Notes: a model not told the origin generated them from the letters alone. Shown: positions 1 through 13,635, counted from the stretch's first letter. The stretch: DNA of 64,000 bases from Nereocystis luetkeana (GCA_031213475.1 JARUPZ010000014.1:5739674-5803673); one strand, 5' to 3'. Made by a program: numbers and translations.

Positions 1-2682
1 TAGCATTCCTCACGTGGCGAACTATATATACCCGAACTTGGAAAATAATGTTAGGTAAGCCAGTCCGATAACCAAAAAAAGAGCCTTCCAAAGAATACGG
101 TGCTATTCCAAGATTCGTAATAGTTCATGAGCTGAAGAGCCCTGTCAGCGGAACGTATGTTGGCGCAATGTCTACTGAAAGAACGTAACGCCTCCACGGT
201 ACCACGGCTCGCATGTACGCTTGGCTTGCTCGGGCCTGACCCCCCTTCGTCGGGCGCGCGACTGCGTATTACCTTGTGCTATACAGCACACGAGGCGATC
301 ATACTTCAAACACAACACGCCTGTGCAATACCAAGGAACAGACACCGAGGAGCCACAAACGTATCCATACACGCGGAACACTCAGGTAAACCGGAGCATC
401 ATTTCCAAGTCTACCTTCGGAGGCAGCCGTAGTAGCGTTTCCACTGCAACATCATGTATTTAATCGTGTTGACAGATTTTACTCCCGTTAGCCGGAAGAG
501 ACACCACTGATCACTACCAGGATTCCACCTGGTACAATCCAACAAGCAATGCAAGCTTCGGGGCAAACGACATGAGTGTACAGCCCGTATCTACAATGCA
601 CACATGCAATTTCTCTTGACCATTAGGCTCAAAGAAGTTCTATTCTGATCAAAAACACGTGGGAGCAACCATATGATCGCGCACTCGGCACTTCCCACTG
701 AGCACGGAGGTAGCGATGGAGAATTTTGTTTCAGGAAACACGGAACGTGAAGGCAGTCAGAAATATCCTACATCGTATCTGCGTTTTCCGTATTAATAGG
801 TTTCGCCTTTTCCCAGGGCAATAAAGTGTGGAAATTCTAAAACCATAATGCGAAATACACCAGGCTACTCGGGTGATAGTTCTGACATCTACATTATCCG
901 AATTATTTTACCACTACCTCGATCATACGAGCCGCGACGACCAGTGTCACACGGTTTGTACCATGAAACTGTTTTTCGAATACCTTGCCCGCCCAACAAT
1001 GCAACTGCCTGGAACGCACCAAAGCGCCCGGTACGTTTTTTAGTAAACGTCGCACGTACATGGGATATACAATCCACGAACATCTACAAAGTGTAGGATC
1101 TGTCGTTGTAGCACTCCGGCGTGTTAACCAATTCTTGCCACCCACCGGATATTCCTACACGCCACACTTCTTTTCATCGCCAATTCTTCTCTAACTGACA
1201 TCTGGAGTCGGTCAGCGAAGTATCCAGGCCCTGTTCCCTAGCAGCCTTTGGTGTTTATCTTGTAACTTCTGAATAGTATACCTAGCCAACCCGACGAAAA
1301 TGCATGACATGCCCCAAAACTATAGATATCAACTACTGTAAATAAATGTCGAAACGTACGCTGCATATACAATCCACGAGCATCTTATTCTCGATAATAC
1401 GGGATTCGTTGTTGTAGTTCTCCGACGTGTTAACCAATTCTTGCCGACGGCCGGATTATCCTACACGCCGCATTCCTATTCCTCACCAATTATGTTTTAA
1501 TGTTCGACACCTGAGGTCGATCTGTTATCTATTTAGGCCTTTTCCCCCCTCCACCCGGCCCTCCCACTGCACTTTACCCCACAGCCTGACCAGCACTCCG
1601 ATCGAGTTACTTCACAGCCAGCCTCACTACTTCTTCAGCAGCTGCTGGATACCTACAGCCACTACGCCCGTTCCTGTGTCTGCCAGTCCGTTTCCAGGCC
1701 CGTGTTCCTAAGGTGAGCGATTTCTGCAGTGCACTTGAGTGTTCGGTCGTTTCATAGGACGTTGTCGTGCTCAACCTCCTGCGTGTTGTGCTGCTGTAGC
1801 GCAGTCGCGGTACGTCCTCCTCGTGTTTGTAACTAACCCAGACGCAGTGTACCGTTGCTGGAAAACACCGTCCCGACGTTGTATACAAAATAACAGGACG
1901 TACATGGCGGAAACAATGGTTGACGAATAAAATAGGACTACAGCAGTAGTACTATATATAGACTACAACTACGTACAGCAGCAGTATACACCTCTGTACC
2001 AGTCTGATGCGATATATTGTCAAGTACGTAGCCTTTTTTTTGTCAAAACGCAAAACAATGGATCAATGCAGTTGGCTCACCTCGATGGTTTGGCGACATA
2101 ACCGCAAACCGCAAACTGTATTCTGTGCTAAGAAAGTATCTACGAAATACTTTCGGAAATACGTATTGCGAGTATAGACCACATGTCTTCTACAGTAGTA
2201 GAAGATCTTCGACGATGGTCTTGCTGTCGGCAACAACGGGTTCACCGCTCTATGAGGGTTGTATACATGTTTCCCGCATTTTGGATTCCGCACATATGGC
2301 CGATGCCATTCAAAACCCCGACGTAGTCTCCCAAACGACACCCTGACAACCGCAGTTATACCCAACCCCGTGTCGGGGTCGAATCCCAGCCGCCATGGTC
2401 GAACTCAGCTTTTTCATGGACGAACAAAAGCGTCCACTACAACAGCAGTCTGAACGCCCCATTGCTCAACACACAGCAAGAAATGCATCAGATGTTGACT
2501 CCAAGAACGAATATCTACTTCTCCCACAACCCAGCGTATCGGTTCGTACATGCTCCGGATTCCCGTTCTTTCTCCGCAGATTTTCCTTGGTGTGTTGCAG
2601 ACGCCGAAACGAACGACTCTAAGCCTCACAGCTCATTCGGAAGAAGGCACGGCATCTTCCGATCCAAACACTTGGAACGAAA
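1..2682. other. 5' flank of epimerase copy 1, no gene seen
   Basis: Non-coding by inspection: open frames are short and not kept in the equivalent parts of units 2 and 3. It holds a roughly 310-base internal duplication. A block at about 1040-1195 (GGATATACAATCCACGA and, 70 bases later, GGCGTGTTAACCAATTCTTG) recurs degenerately at about 1350-1500. The same block occurs once in unit 2 and three times in unit 3. The promoter of copy 1 should lie near the right end, but I see no convincing TATA element. Confidence 0.5.
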
Positions 2683-5600
2683 ATGAAGGCAGCCTCTGGA
2701 AAAGCAGCCGTTCTCAGCATGCTCGCTCTCGAGCAAGTCACCGCTATTGACACGGAGTCGCCGAACGAGCCTATCCCCAAGCCAGAGTGCGATGCGACCA
2801 TTCCGGTGTCTATTCGATACTCCTCGGCTTCTTCGCGGCTGTATATCGTGTCCGCGGACAATAGCACCCGCGGAGGCTGTGTGACTTTGAATCAAATATG
2901 GAAAGAACGAGGAGGAAAGGCGCCCCTGTATGCCGTGGACCCCGAGAGTGGCAATATCAGTGACAGCGTTACAGGGACATGGTTGCTCACCGAGGAGCTG
3001 TCCGTGCAAGACGGCGTTACTCTCCAGGTAGGTATTTTCCCTCTTGTTTTTCGTTCGTGTTTGTCCAACAGGGCGTGTGCCCCATGATGGCAGGCGAGTG
3101 TTAGCATGTGTGATTGAGCGTCTTAAGCCCACATTGAGCGCCCTTGATATCGCTTAGATACGAGGCCGGGGGGCCATACTACCTAAACTGTGGTTATCCA
3201 TACATTGGTTCTTCCGGATTCGCTTTCGACGGATACCATCGTTTACTTCATAGTTGTCCACGATCCTCGCTTTGCACGACGTGGACGGACATGCATCCTT
3301 GTGTAGTGTTGCACACCATTCGTGGCGACTAGTGGAGAGATGATCGACACCGTGTGGGTTTTTTTACAGCACCCAACGTCTCCCCAACGGTTTCGGTTGC
3401 CCATGTTGTGCAAGGGGGGCGTTTCGTTTATCTTCGTTGCTACAATTATGGCACACTTCCGGAGCACACTCGTAAACCCCACTTTCCGGTATATTCACAT
3501 CCTCAACCCCCCGCACCTCGGTCATATCCAGGTGCACGGTACATCGGCTGGTGGAGATGCTGACGAGTTACGCCTCCTCAGTACGAGCAATACCTTCATC
3601 AACCTTCGCGCTCACGGTGGAAGCCTCGATTTCTCGGGCACCAAGGTAACCACTGCAATTCGGATCATACGGGGGTTCAGCCATAGTCACACACCGTCGA
3701 ATGATCGGAGCTTGCGCCCCCGTCAAAGGTTATCGGTCTTAGACTAGAAGCGTTCAGTTGCGGCATTCATAGGCAACCACTTTCAGATCCCTTGGATACC
3801 TCGAGAGGATGAGACATATCTATTCCCCACGGGCCTCCTGGTTGCGTATCCACTGTGCCTGGCATCGGAAGGCCCACCTGTGCAGCGTGGCGGACACCTT
3901 AATCAGGACCAAATACTCGTTTTTGCCACCGTAGCGCTTTCACGAGGAGAACATCTACAGCGACCGACGCCACGTATACGATTCAGGACGAATGTTCGCT
4001 ATGCGTCAATGCAATGACCCCATATGGGCCTATTGCGAACTATTTCGCCTGGTGGCATTTCAGCATATTTTCCATCTGGATACGATACGTAAATCGGATC
4101 CGTTGGTCGTTTTCAACCCTAGCCCCAGTCATCATCTCGGCGTCATTGTAGGTCAGGTCGTTTTCCGTTGCGTATAGCGTCGCGGCATGATCCATCACCA
4201 TCATGAAACGGCTTTCACTTCGTTTCACGCACCTCCAACATTGTCCATCATGACATCACTACTACCTAGATCACGTTCAAACCGGTACTGGTCATGTGTT
4301 CCGCAAACACTGTTGATGTTGCGCTTTCGCCATCAACGAACGCACGCCAATCCAGGTTTTCTCGTGGGATACATCCGCAAATGCGCCAGACGAAAACCAA
4401 ACGGACGGTCGGTCGTACATCAGCGCCGTTTCGGAGGTCATCACCGACGACAGCCAGACTTGCAGGGGCCGAGCCAAGAAGAGTATGGGAGAGGCGCGGA
4501 TGGACATCGTGGACAGCGAAATGGGCTACCTTGGATACCAAGGAAGCGAGGCCTACGGCCTAACGTGGAAGGTGGGTTCGGAAACAGATGCCAGAAAAGG
4601 AACAACTAGAGCTTAATATCTGGAAATGAATCGAAACGAGGTGCGGTCGGAGACGTTACTGCTAGTTATATATTCTTCTGTAACAAAGATACCGACCACC
4701 TTCTGCGTTTTCCTTGATACCCTAAACAACCGTCATGGCCTTGCAGTCTTATCCATCGGGAGCCTGCTGTTGCCGTTGTAACTGAACATTTGTCTGCAGA
4801 CAGTCGAGGGTCTGAGCAGAATACCCCGGAACATCCCGGCATAGGGTGACGATAGCTATGCCTGGTTCGGCATTCCATCCCCAACAGTGCGTATGTCAAA
4901 CACCGTTTATAGATTGCTGTGATATTGTCTAGAATCAAGCAAACAACGCTACTACCAGTATGAGTGGGCGACTGCTAGCGTGGTCTTTTGAAACATGCAT
5001 TGCGAACACGTCGTTTTACGCATACCAATCCACGTTGACCAAGCGTAGCCCAGAGTCTATTACAATGTAAACACATCTTCGCCCATCGGCGCTCGAACTC
5101 TCGCTTGGATCTGTCAATCATCTAACCAGGTCCGTGGATTCTGCGTGGACAAGAGCAACCTCGAAGTGTTCGATGACGTAAACGTCTACGGCAACATCTA
5201 CGACTCTGACATACACCACAACAACTTCGGGGTCTACACGTACGGTCACCAGCAAGGAGACTGGAGGAGGAACAAGATGCACGACAACTCGGGGTACGGC
5301 TTCGACCCCCACGACGACAGCGACTTCCTGACGATCCACGACAATGAGGTCTACGACAACGGATATCACGGTATCATCGCCTCCAAGCGCTGCAACGGGG
5401 TGTCCATCCAGGTACGATCTGCCTGACGTGTTGCGTGCTGTGGATATAGTTGACCAAGGTGTTCAGGTCATCGCCAGACGGGATATGAGTAATTGTACTC
5501 AATGGATAGTTGACCCCGAAGCCGGTCTCTGCAAAACGGCCGCGGATGACGTGCTCGCGCTATAGGCAGCACTTTGCTTGCGCTCGTCGATGCATGCGGG

Positions 5601-7021
5601 AAGACGCTGTATGGTGCATCGATACTTTAGTTCTCACGGTGATGCTTTGTATCCGACCAACGCGATATTATCTTGCTCGTCCAGGGAAACGAGGTCTATG
5701 GCGGTGCTTCGTCGTCTGCTGGAATATTCCTTCACCGGAGCAGCGACGACGCTATTGTGAAAGGTGAGCAGCTGATCGTACATCGAGCCCTGCTCATGGT
5801 TAGGTGGTAAACATAGTATGCGATACTCCGTTCACCTTCACAATTGTGCGGTGTAGCACACGGGAAATAAAATGTAGTTTTAACCCATGCTTATGTGCCG
5901 CTCGACATGGAATAGTTCTACTCGGGCTAGTAGAGGTGGGGAAACAGACAGGTGTGCCGGTCTGTGTGTCGCTAGTCGGCTGATGCCAAACTTTGGAGCG
6001 AAGCTGTTGAACGTGTTGTACCTGCCCCGGTCAAGATACCGCCGGCCACGAGTGAAGCACACGACCGGGACATAGCCGGTGGTCATGCTAGTACACAAAC
6101 ATTAGTTGGATATAGTCGGACTCGACGCACTAACGACAAAACACGCGCTTGACTATCTCGGGAATGATAATATTGTGCGGTGATCCGACAAGGTAATTTT
6201 GTACTGCGGGCAACACAATTAACAATGCGAGTACCTTGGATGTGCAGGGTACCAGCGAACTCTTTTGTCGGTATATTTATCATTGCCCGCACTCGACACT
6301 ATCCACCTTCTCTCACACGGTAGGCAACTACGTCCACGACAACGGCGACGCTGGGCTGGCAATGATGGAGTCGTTCGACGCTAAGGTGTCCGACAACATA
6401 TTCGAGAACAACAAGTACGGCGTGAGAATCTCCGTGGGATGCGGCCGGAATGTATTTTCCAACAACGTCATCAGCGGCTCGACCAAGTGAGAATACCCTC
6501 CACGTTTCTGAACACATACCGTCATTGTGGAGCGCTTGAACCCCCTGCCTACCAGCAAAAACGTGCAAGGCCGTGCCACATGTTCTGCAGTACGTTACCC
6601 ACTAATAGTTCAACATGTCGGTGTGATTCTTCGCCCACACACGGTAGTAAACGAAAGCCTAAACTCAACGTGATGTGTGCTGTTTCTCGCAATACGGCCC
6701 CGTGTTCGTCCCCTGTCCAGATACAACGCCTACTCGTACCTCGGGTCCGACGCGCCCGATGTGGTAGAGTCGGGGCGGTCGAGGGACAACTGTTTCCAAG
6801 AGAACACCATTATTGGGGGCATAGAGACGCTCAAGATCATGGATGCCGATGGCACCGAGTTTATCGGGAACTCGTTCGAAGATGCTGTGACGATCCGCTT
6901 CGATGACTCTACGAGAACTGTAATGTCGGGCAACACCGGCCTCGACGACGCCAGGCTGAAGGTCCATAACGGTGCTTCGTTCGACAGGAAGTCTGACTAC
7001 GGCTTCGAGCCTATCTACTGA
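2683..7021 (+). CDS. Mannuronan C5-epimerase, copy 1 (7 exons, 499 aa)
   Basis: Converts beta-D-mannuronate to alpha-L-guluronate in alginate, presumably in the secretory route or cell wall. Exons: 2683-3027, 3532-3645, 4356-4571, 5130-5411, 5685-5763, 6324-6486, 6721-7021. All introns are GT-AG, phases match throughout, and the coding total is 1500 nt with no internal stop. Residues 1-20 form a short, weakly hydrophobic leader, possibly a signal peptide. Residues 226-400 are right-handed beta-helix repeats rich in HDN/YDN turns. The AlgG-type catalytic motif YGFDPHDDS lies at about 281-289, with the family's catalytic His at 286 and Asp at 284 and 287. A following HGIIASKRC stretch may supply the Arg that neutralises the substrate carboxylate. 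The start is the first ATG, in context CGAAAATGAAG, shared by copies 2 and 3. Copy 2 and inverted copy 5 are near-identical. Function is inferred from family; activity is not shown by sequence. Confidence 0.9.
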
Positions 7022-10000
7022 TCGTCGGGCGGGGTGAAACGTAGTTCGTAAACCAGTGCCCCTCACTCCCTCCTTTGTGGAGGAGAATACAAATTGCATC
7101 GATCGATCACTCTTCTGTTGTCCTGCTGTATTCCTGTAGTGTTTGCGTCTGTATTGACCACACGTGGCGACGTTTGAGGCCGGGGAACGATGCCCGCACC
7201 TCAACTCGTGTCATCGGCATGCGACCATGGCTCAACGTTTCATCTTTTGGCTGTCGTCGGCTATTAAGTCCTGGTGCATGTAGATAAAGAACCGTGATGT
7301 CATGCGCTTGTTGAGAATGGTAGTTTCAAATTATCACCCATCCATTGCGAAAAAGGTGCACCTCACATGAAACGCGTTGTTGTGGTCTGTGAGATGGTTC
7401 TGGTGATCGGTAGTATCATTGTGGGTCTCATCCACATAAATAGCGCTTGGTGGGCTCACGCAAGTAATGTTTGTAGTACTAGCTGCCTGTCGCGGCGCGT
7501 TTCAGGCGGGACCATGGGGGTACCCGCTGGAGGTCATCTTGTTACTTATAAACCTGTGCTGGATTCGCGGATTAATGCTGTAAGCCCTTACAATATATTG
7601 GCCACAGGGGGGTAAGGTACGGGTAGTGGTTTCTATGCTAAAGTTGATAGATGGCAGGTATACAACGTAATGTACGAGTAGCCTATGGAGAAGATGCGAG
7701 ACGGTTTTGTGCGGGATACTTGGAGGTCAAAGGACAAGCGCCAGCTAATAGACGTCGTAGGGGGGTGCATTTTTTGCTGTCCACTTACGCGTTGTGGTCC
7801 GCTGGTTCGCGGCTGTAGTTTGCCCGTATACAAGGTGTAGTGACTATTGTACACATATCCTTGTGATACTACGATGTCTAGAGGTTCTAGACCATATGCC
7901 GAAGGGTCAACACCATAGTTGTCATTGTGTTGAGGATGGGACATCGCCAGTGAGTGGAGGAAAGGAACACGAGAAGGGGCGTGGGTTGTGGCCAATATAT
8001 GTAGAAGCGTTTCCGTTTGTTCTGCTGACGGTTGCATCGATATTGAACCCTTGTGTGATCTGGGTCCCGCGTAAGGAGAGCTGTGAGGTATAGGGACGGA
8101 CCGTCTCGTCATGTAGATGTTCAAGCTCGGATCAAGGCGTATGCTTGGAACACATTTGTGATCATGGTGCAGGATGGCCAGTGGCGCAGGCATCTCATGT
8201 ATTCAGGGGGGTTTCTGCTATAGACAAAGCAGTGCATTTTTTTGGTAGTAGTGTAAATGTTCTCAATAAGTGTCGCTGACGTCAGGATGGGGCTTGTGTT
8301 CGTCGAACGGATCGTCAGGACTGCTGTCCTTGGTCCTAGTTCAACCTCTGTCGGGAATACTACCGACCAGGGCATTCAGGTGCAAATTCTTGACATGGCG
8401 ACATACAGCAAAGGGCGAAGATACCGGGACAAACAACGGTGGCGACGCATAGAAGTGGGACCTGCCCTTTGGTTTGAAGCAGGACGATCTAAAACATTGT
8501 AGCAGGTGCTGACAACCAGACAGAGCGTTCACGGACAGTTGTCTAGACGCTTTTTATTTTTTTTACCGTTTCAGCAGGCCAGTCGAAACCACTTAGACTG
8601 TGTTTGGTAGTAGTAGGGCGAATCATAATGGGACAATCTGTCGGAACATAAGGGTTTCTCTCTACATGTCCTAAAGTGCAGTCTATTCATGGTATATGGG
8701 AATAAGTATGGTTTGAACGCTATCCTGCGAGATTGTTGACCAGTGTTGCTGTAGCATAGCCAGTGCACCAACTGGTCATACGCCGTTGCTGGCTTTGAAG
8801 TAGTGGGATGGTGAATAGGCATGGTATACCGACTTCCCCTCCGTGACTACCCCGGACATTTTCGTTTTGGTGGGGGCTTTCAAAACGATAATACGCAAAG
8901 GAATAAATGCTTCCTGTGTATACCCTCTCCAAGAGGCTGCACACAGAGCCCAATTGGGCAGCCGCCGTGCATCGACGCACATGTGGTATTGGTACCGATG
9001 ATGGGCCCTGGTGTTGTCAGCAAGACAAGGCTACCATACACTGCGAAAGGTTAGCACGTTGTTCAATGGTATGCGCCTATCAATCGTGAATCAGGCGGAT
9101 CTGAGATTCAAAATCAACTGCCTACATAAAGGAACAGTTTACCGACATCACCGGCTCGCAGGGGTCCACCAACACACTGGTGCTTGTTTCTTGTGTGTTT
9201 GAACATTCGTTGGGTGATACCACTGTACGGCATGTGGCAGCTCAGTTCCGCTACGTAAAAATGGGCTATTGAGGATCTTTGTCTGCCAGGTAGTACATGA
9301 TACGGCTTTGTATAATCGCAGATATCTGGTCGGGTGGGGACCTCGGGACAAACACACGGGCCGTACCAGTGGCGGGTGTAGGAGAAGCATAAGAAGCTGT
9401 TGGGGGCGGATGTTGGTTTGTGGTCTTTGCATCGGCAGTTAGGCTCAGCAAAAAACAGACATCACAACGTGTAGCAACAAGGCAACACCAGGTAAATTCA
9501 ACGATATCTACGCCTCGACTGGCCGCGGAAATGATGAAATTGCGTTGAACGGATCGTGCGGTGCGGAACGTCATTGAGGCAGCACACTTAAGACGGTCAT
9601 TATAGCCACCCCTCCTCGGCGAACTCAATAGGTTCAAGAATAAAGTCAGGTAGGATCACAACTTCTCGTGGTTTTCTGGTCGTTGTAGATTTTGTACACT
9701 CCGCAGAAAACTATTCAGCCGTGCATAGCATCCACGTACAATGCATCCGCGCCCACTCTAATCTTGGCACTGAGCAACGTCTCGTCTTGGTCTGCTCGAA
9801 GATGGGCGAACTGGTCTTCAGTCTTAGGCGACACCTTGATGTTCCTTTTCGTTTAGTTCCTCGTTACTCATAACGCGCGTGAAGACTGCGCTGTGGTGTT
9901 TCGTGATCGGAGGGGACGATGCTGGAACGAGAGCATGTCAGACCACGTAGCGATAGCCATATCATTTGTATAAACCACTGACCAAGCACACCAAACAGGT

Positions 10001-10740
10001 CGCTCGTTGAGCTTCCAAGGTGGGGGATTTCGGTGTTTCGTTCGTCGAGCACGCCGGTGGTGTCGCCCAGCATTCGAAACATCATCGATATAGAAAAACG
10101 ACGGATATAAAAAAAAATGAAGAGTGCAGACGTACAACACGGGGAGGGAAAATTACGTTGTCAAGACTAGCCTCGAAATCGTTCGAAGTAACGTCTAGTA
10201 TTGCGGCTGGTGTAGAGCTATTTGGAACTAACTATGGCAAAATGGGCTTCAATAGTTGTGAAGCCTGCACCGTGTACCTCTTTCGTGGGGGGAGCGCTGC
10301 TCACGATGCGACACTTCTTACACGCTATACTTGCCTTCGGGCGGACGTTATTGCGAGCCTACTGTGTGGATGTCACGATGACCACGGTGCTCCCTTTCGA
10401 GCCCTTGGCGCAACGGAACCCTAACATTATACTTTAGCTCTGGATGACCCGTGCTATGACATGGAGGGGATCCAATCATTTAAAAGACACTTCATGTGAC
10501 GTGTACTACGATGGTGTCTTTTCCCTGCTTTTCTCCCTGACTGATGGGGCTTCTAACGACAAAATCGTCGGAATTATGCTCCGTGCTTGCGATATTATGA
10601 GCTTTTCTACAGTAAGGACATGATATTTTTCATCGAGTTGCACTTTCCGCTTTTTTTACTAAATCGGCTGTTGGGCGGCTTGCCGATGGTACAGGGCCCG
10701 TCAAGTTGGGAGCCTCAAAAACCTAATGATGCCTCTCTAC
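7022..10740. other. 3' flank of epimerase copy 1, intergenic
   Basis: About 3.7 kb without a gene I can defend. It is closely matched at 18228-22149 and, inverted, at 57.4-61.1 kb; a shorter match lies at 44.88-46.7 kb. Conserved open frames on both strands (for example 8121-8375 minus) change frame or gain stops between copies, so I read them as conserved because of recent duplication. A possible decayed minus-strand gene at 9270-10100 is listed separately. Confidence 0.5.
9270..10100 (-). pseudogene. Possible decayed minus-strand gene, unidentified
   Basis: Read on the minus strand, this stretch gives protein-like islands in shifting frames. One near 9835-9730 contains KTEDQFAHLRADQDETLLSA and runs on to a stop after a DAMHG end. 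Another at about 9700-9605 contains VVILPDFILEPIEFAEE before a stop. A third near 9920-9850 reads PITKHHSAVFTRVMSNEEL. The inverted arm at 58.06-58.92 kb keeps these islands. Unit 2 (20.57-21.56 kb) keeps the DNA but breaks the first island with a stop. The frames do not join without shifts or unseen introns, so this is either a relic gene or unrecognised exons. No family recognised. Confidence 0.3.
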
Positions 10741-13635
10741 CTTAGCATGCTTCACGTGGACAACGTTATACCCCGCCCCACACCCGGCCTTGGAAAATAC
10801 TGTACGCTAAACCAGTCCGGTAGACAAACAAATTGGCTCGCAAATATCACTGTGCTATACGAAGACAGATGATAATGCAGGCCATGACCCGAGGACCCCC
10901 GTCAGCGGAACATATGTTGGCGCGATATATACTACAGCCATGTAAAGCTTCCACGGTACCACGGCTCGCACGTGCATTTTCGTATTGTACGGACTTGACT
11001 CTTTTTCGCCGTGAGATCGATTGCGTATTATGTTGTGCAATACAGCTCGGAGTGAAAGCATACTTGAAGTATCATACGCCTGCGCAAAACAAAGGAGCAG
11101 GCACCGAGACACTACATACTTATACAAGTAGAAACCGACGGCAAACCGCAGCATTGGTTCCAAGCCTAGCTTCTGAGGCGGCCGTAGTAGCGCTTTTACA
11201 GCATCATCATACGTGAACGCACTATAATATTATTGCGGTTGCCATTCAAAATAAACGTACAGCATGAGCTTGGACGTTGATCACAGAAAACATTCCTGAA
11301 GGAAGGAATCCCCGGAAACAATGGAAACTACGCACACGGTCAAGCTACACTACACTATTTCGTTTTTCAGATTCGAATCCTCTTGGCCGGAAGAGACACC
11401 ACTGCATACTACCAGCATTCTACCTTGTACAATACTAAACGGAATGCAAGCACCGGGGCAAACTACATGAGCGTACAGTCCTGGGTATCGTGCATACCGC
11501 CAACTATTGAAGTTTAGGTCCAAACAAAATTTATTCTGACCAAACCACATTGGAACAACCGTATGATCGCACGCTCGGTAAGTCGAATTCAGTATAGAGG
11601 TAGCAAATTTTTAAAAGAGAATTTGGTTTGGGAAACACGGAACGCGAAGCAGTCAGAAAGATTGCACCTTGTATTTATTTGTGTTCTGCCTGGGGCTATC
11701 TCTTTCCAATAGTGATATATTGCGGAATTTCTAAAATCAAAACGCGAAAAACACCAGGCTACGTGGGTGGTAATTCTGGCATCGACAATTATCGGATTGG
11801 TGTGTCACTACCCGAATCATACATACCCCTACAACCAGTGATACACGGATGATATCATTCTTTGGTCGAAAATGTTTGGTGTGTATTACAATTAAAAAAA
11901 CTAAAAAAGTACGTCAGCTGTGATATGTATTGTATCGTCATGATATCAAACCTAGCCGACCTGATGCAACTGCCTGACATGTGCCCGAACGTCAGGGTTT
12001 ACAAACCATTTGTTATCGAACGGATATGAGATATGCAAGCCACGAGCTTCTCATACTCGAAACTGTGGGATTTGTCGTTGTGACACTCCGGCGTGAAAAC
12101 TAATTCTTGCGGCCGGCCGGAATACCTTACACGCCGCATTCCGTTTCCTAATCGATTCTGCTTTACTGCTCGACACCTGGGGTCAATCTGCGACCTATTC
12201 AGCTCCTGTCCCCCCTCCACCCGGCCCTCTCACTGCACTTTACCCCTCCGCCTTGACCAGCACTCCCATCGTGTTACTTTACAGCCAGCCTCACTACCTG
12301 CGTAGCAGCTGTTGTATTACCTACAGCCACTACGCCCGGTCCTGTGTCTGCAGCTCTGCTCCGTGTTCGTAATGTGAGTGATCTCTGCAGTGCACCTGAT
12401 TTTTCGCCCGTTCATTAGGACTTCGTCGTTCTCGATGCCCTGCGTGCTGTACTGCTGCGATACAGTCGTGGTACGTCCTCCTCGTGTTTGCAACAAATTA
12501 TTTGTATTTGCCTTCTGACAATGTGCAGGGCGTTATTCATTCAAAATGAAAAAGCTGACATAATTCATCGAATACCACTAACTTCATCGAACCAATTCTC
12601 ATTCCCTGCGTGTACTCACTTGCACCCCCAATATTTACCGATATATTTTATCTACTATGTATCTATACGCCATGCTTCCTACAAATCAGCCGTAGTGTAC
12701 CGTTGGCGAAAAACACCGTCCCAACGTTGTATACATAATAACAGGACGTACATATCGGGCGACCATGATTGACGAACTCGAAGCAACTACAGCAGTGGTA
12801 CTCTATACTGCAAGTACGGCAGTACTGCTTTCTGTAGCACTCTGAAGCGATATTTTATCAAGCACGCAACCTTTTCTTGGCCAGAACGCAGAACATAGGA
12901 TCAGTGCAAGTCGCTTCGCTTGATGGTTTCGTGATCAGACCGCAAACTGCTGACTGTATTTATCGCTCGACCAAGGCCTAGGTTGGTGTTGAAATTGATT
13001 GGGGGGGCAGGTCTCTTTATTCAGTCACTTGAAACGTGAACAGTAGCAATGTTTCAGTCACGGCCTCCTCAATGTGTACTAAACTGTCTGAAGTATGTAC
13101 CTACGAAACACTTTGAAAGCACGCATGGCCCAAATGTATTCTAAAGCAGTAGAAGATCTTAAACTTTGGTCTTATTGCCGTCAACTGGGGATACCATACC
13201 ACTGCTATGTGGGGTGGTTACCGCATTTAAGATTGCGCACATGCGGGCGATGCGTTTAAAAGACCCTAATCCAGTGTCTAGGACGCCGTGACTACTGTAG
13301 TTCAACCCAACTTTATGTCGGGGTCTAATCACAGTCGTAAGGGTTAAAATCAACGTCGTTGGTGACAAGACTATTGCGTCCACTGTAGCAGTAGGTAGGC
13401 CCCATTGTTCGACACAAAGCATAAATTACATCCGATGTTGACTGCAAAAACTAGTATCTAATTATCCCACAGCCAAGCTCAACAGTTCGTTCATGCTCCG
13501 CATCCCCGTTCTTCCTCCGCACATTCTCCTTGGTGTGTCATTGGTGTAGTGCGGAAGCCGAAACCGAGCACGACTGCACGACTCACAGCTCGTTCGGCAG
13601 AGGACAAGAAACCTTGCGATCACCTGCGTACGAAA
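10741..13635. other. 5' flank of epimerase copy 2
   Basis: Non-coding flank, homologous to 1-2682 and to 22150-25420, and repeated in inverted form at 54.49-57.4 kb. The conserved block with GGCGTG and AACTAATTCTTGC lies once, near 12030-12115. A 127-codon open frame at 10833-11216 is retained in the inverted arm, but it is not kept in units 1 or 3, so I do not call it a gene. Confidence 0.5.
12499..12686. mobile_element. 188-base insertion with 6-base target duplication
   Basis: Unit 1 and unit 3 run straight through this point (TTTGTAACTAACCCAG and TTTTCAACAACCCCAG). Unit 2 carries about 188 extra bases flanked by ACAAAT on both sides (12493-12498 and 12681-12686). The same insertion is in the inverted arm at about 55.44-55.64 kb. 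I see no clear terminal inverted repeats, so the element class is open. Confidence 0.5.

Larger units (their letters stand above)
1..10740 (+). repeat. Tandem epimerase unit 1
   Basis: First of three head-to-tail units. The left edge is set by a motif (TTAGCAT, then TCACGTGG about 5-10 bases later, then CTTGGAAAA about 35 bases on) that recurs near 10741 and 22150. The unit contains a 5' flank, a seven-exon epimerase gene and a 3' flank. Corresponding blocks occur in the same order in units 2 and 3. The true left edge may lie before the window. Confidence 0.75.

Noticed and set aside
2626..3132. Minus-strand open frame of 168 codons at epimerase exon 1
   Set aside because: Antisense shadow of exon 1 and intron 1. 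Similar shadows occur at 13620, 25408, 48266 and 54173 and have no features of their own.
10833..11216. 127-codon open frame upstream of copy 2
   Set aside because: Kept only in the recent inverted copy. The equivalent DNA in units 1 and 3 is broken, so retention reflects recency.
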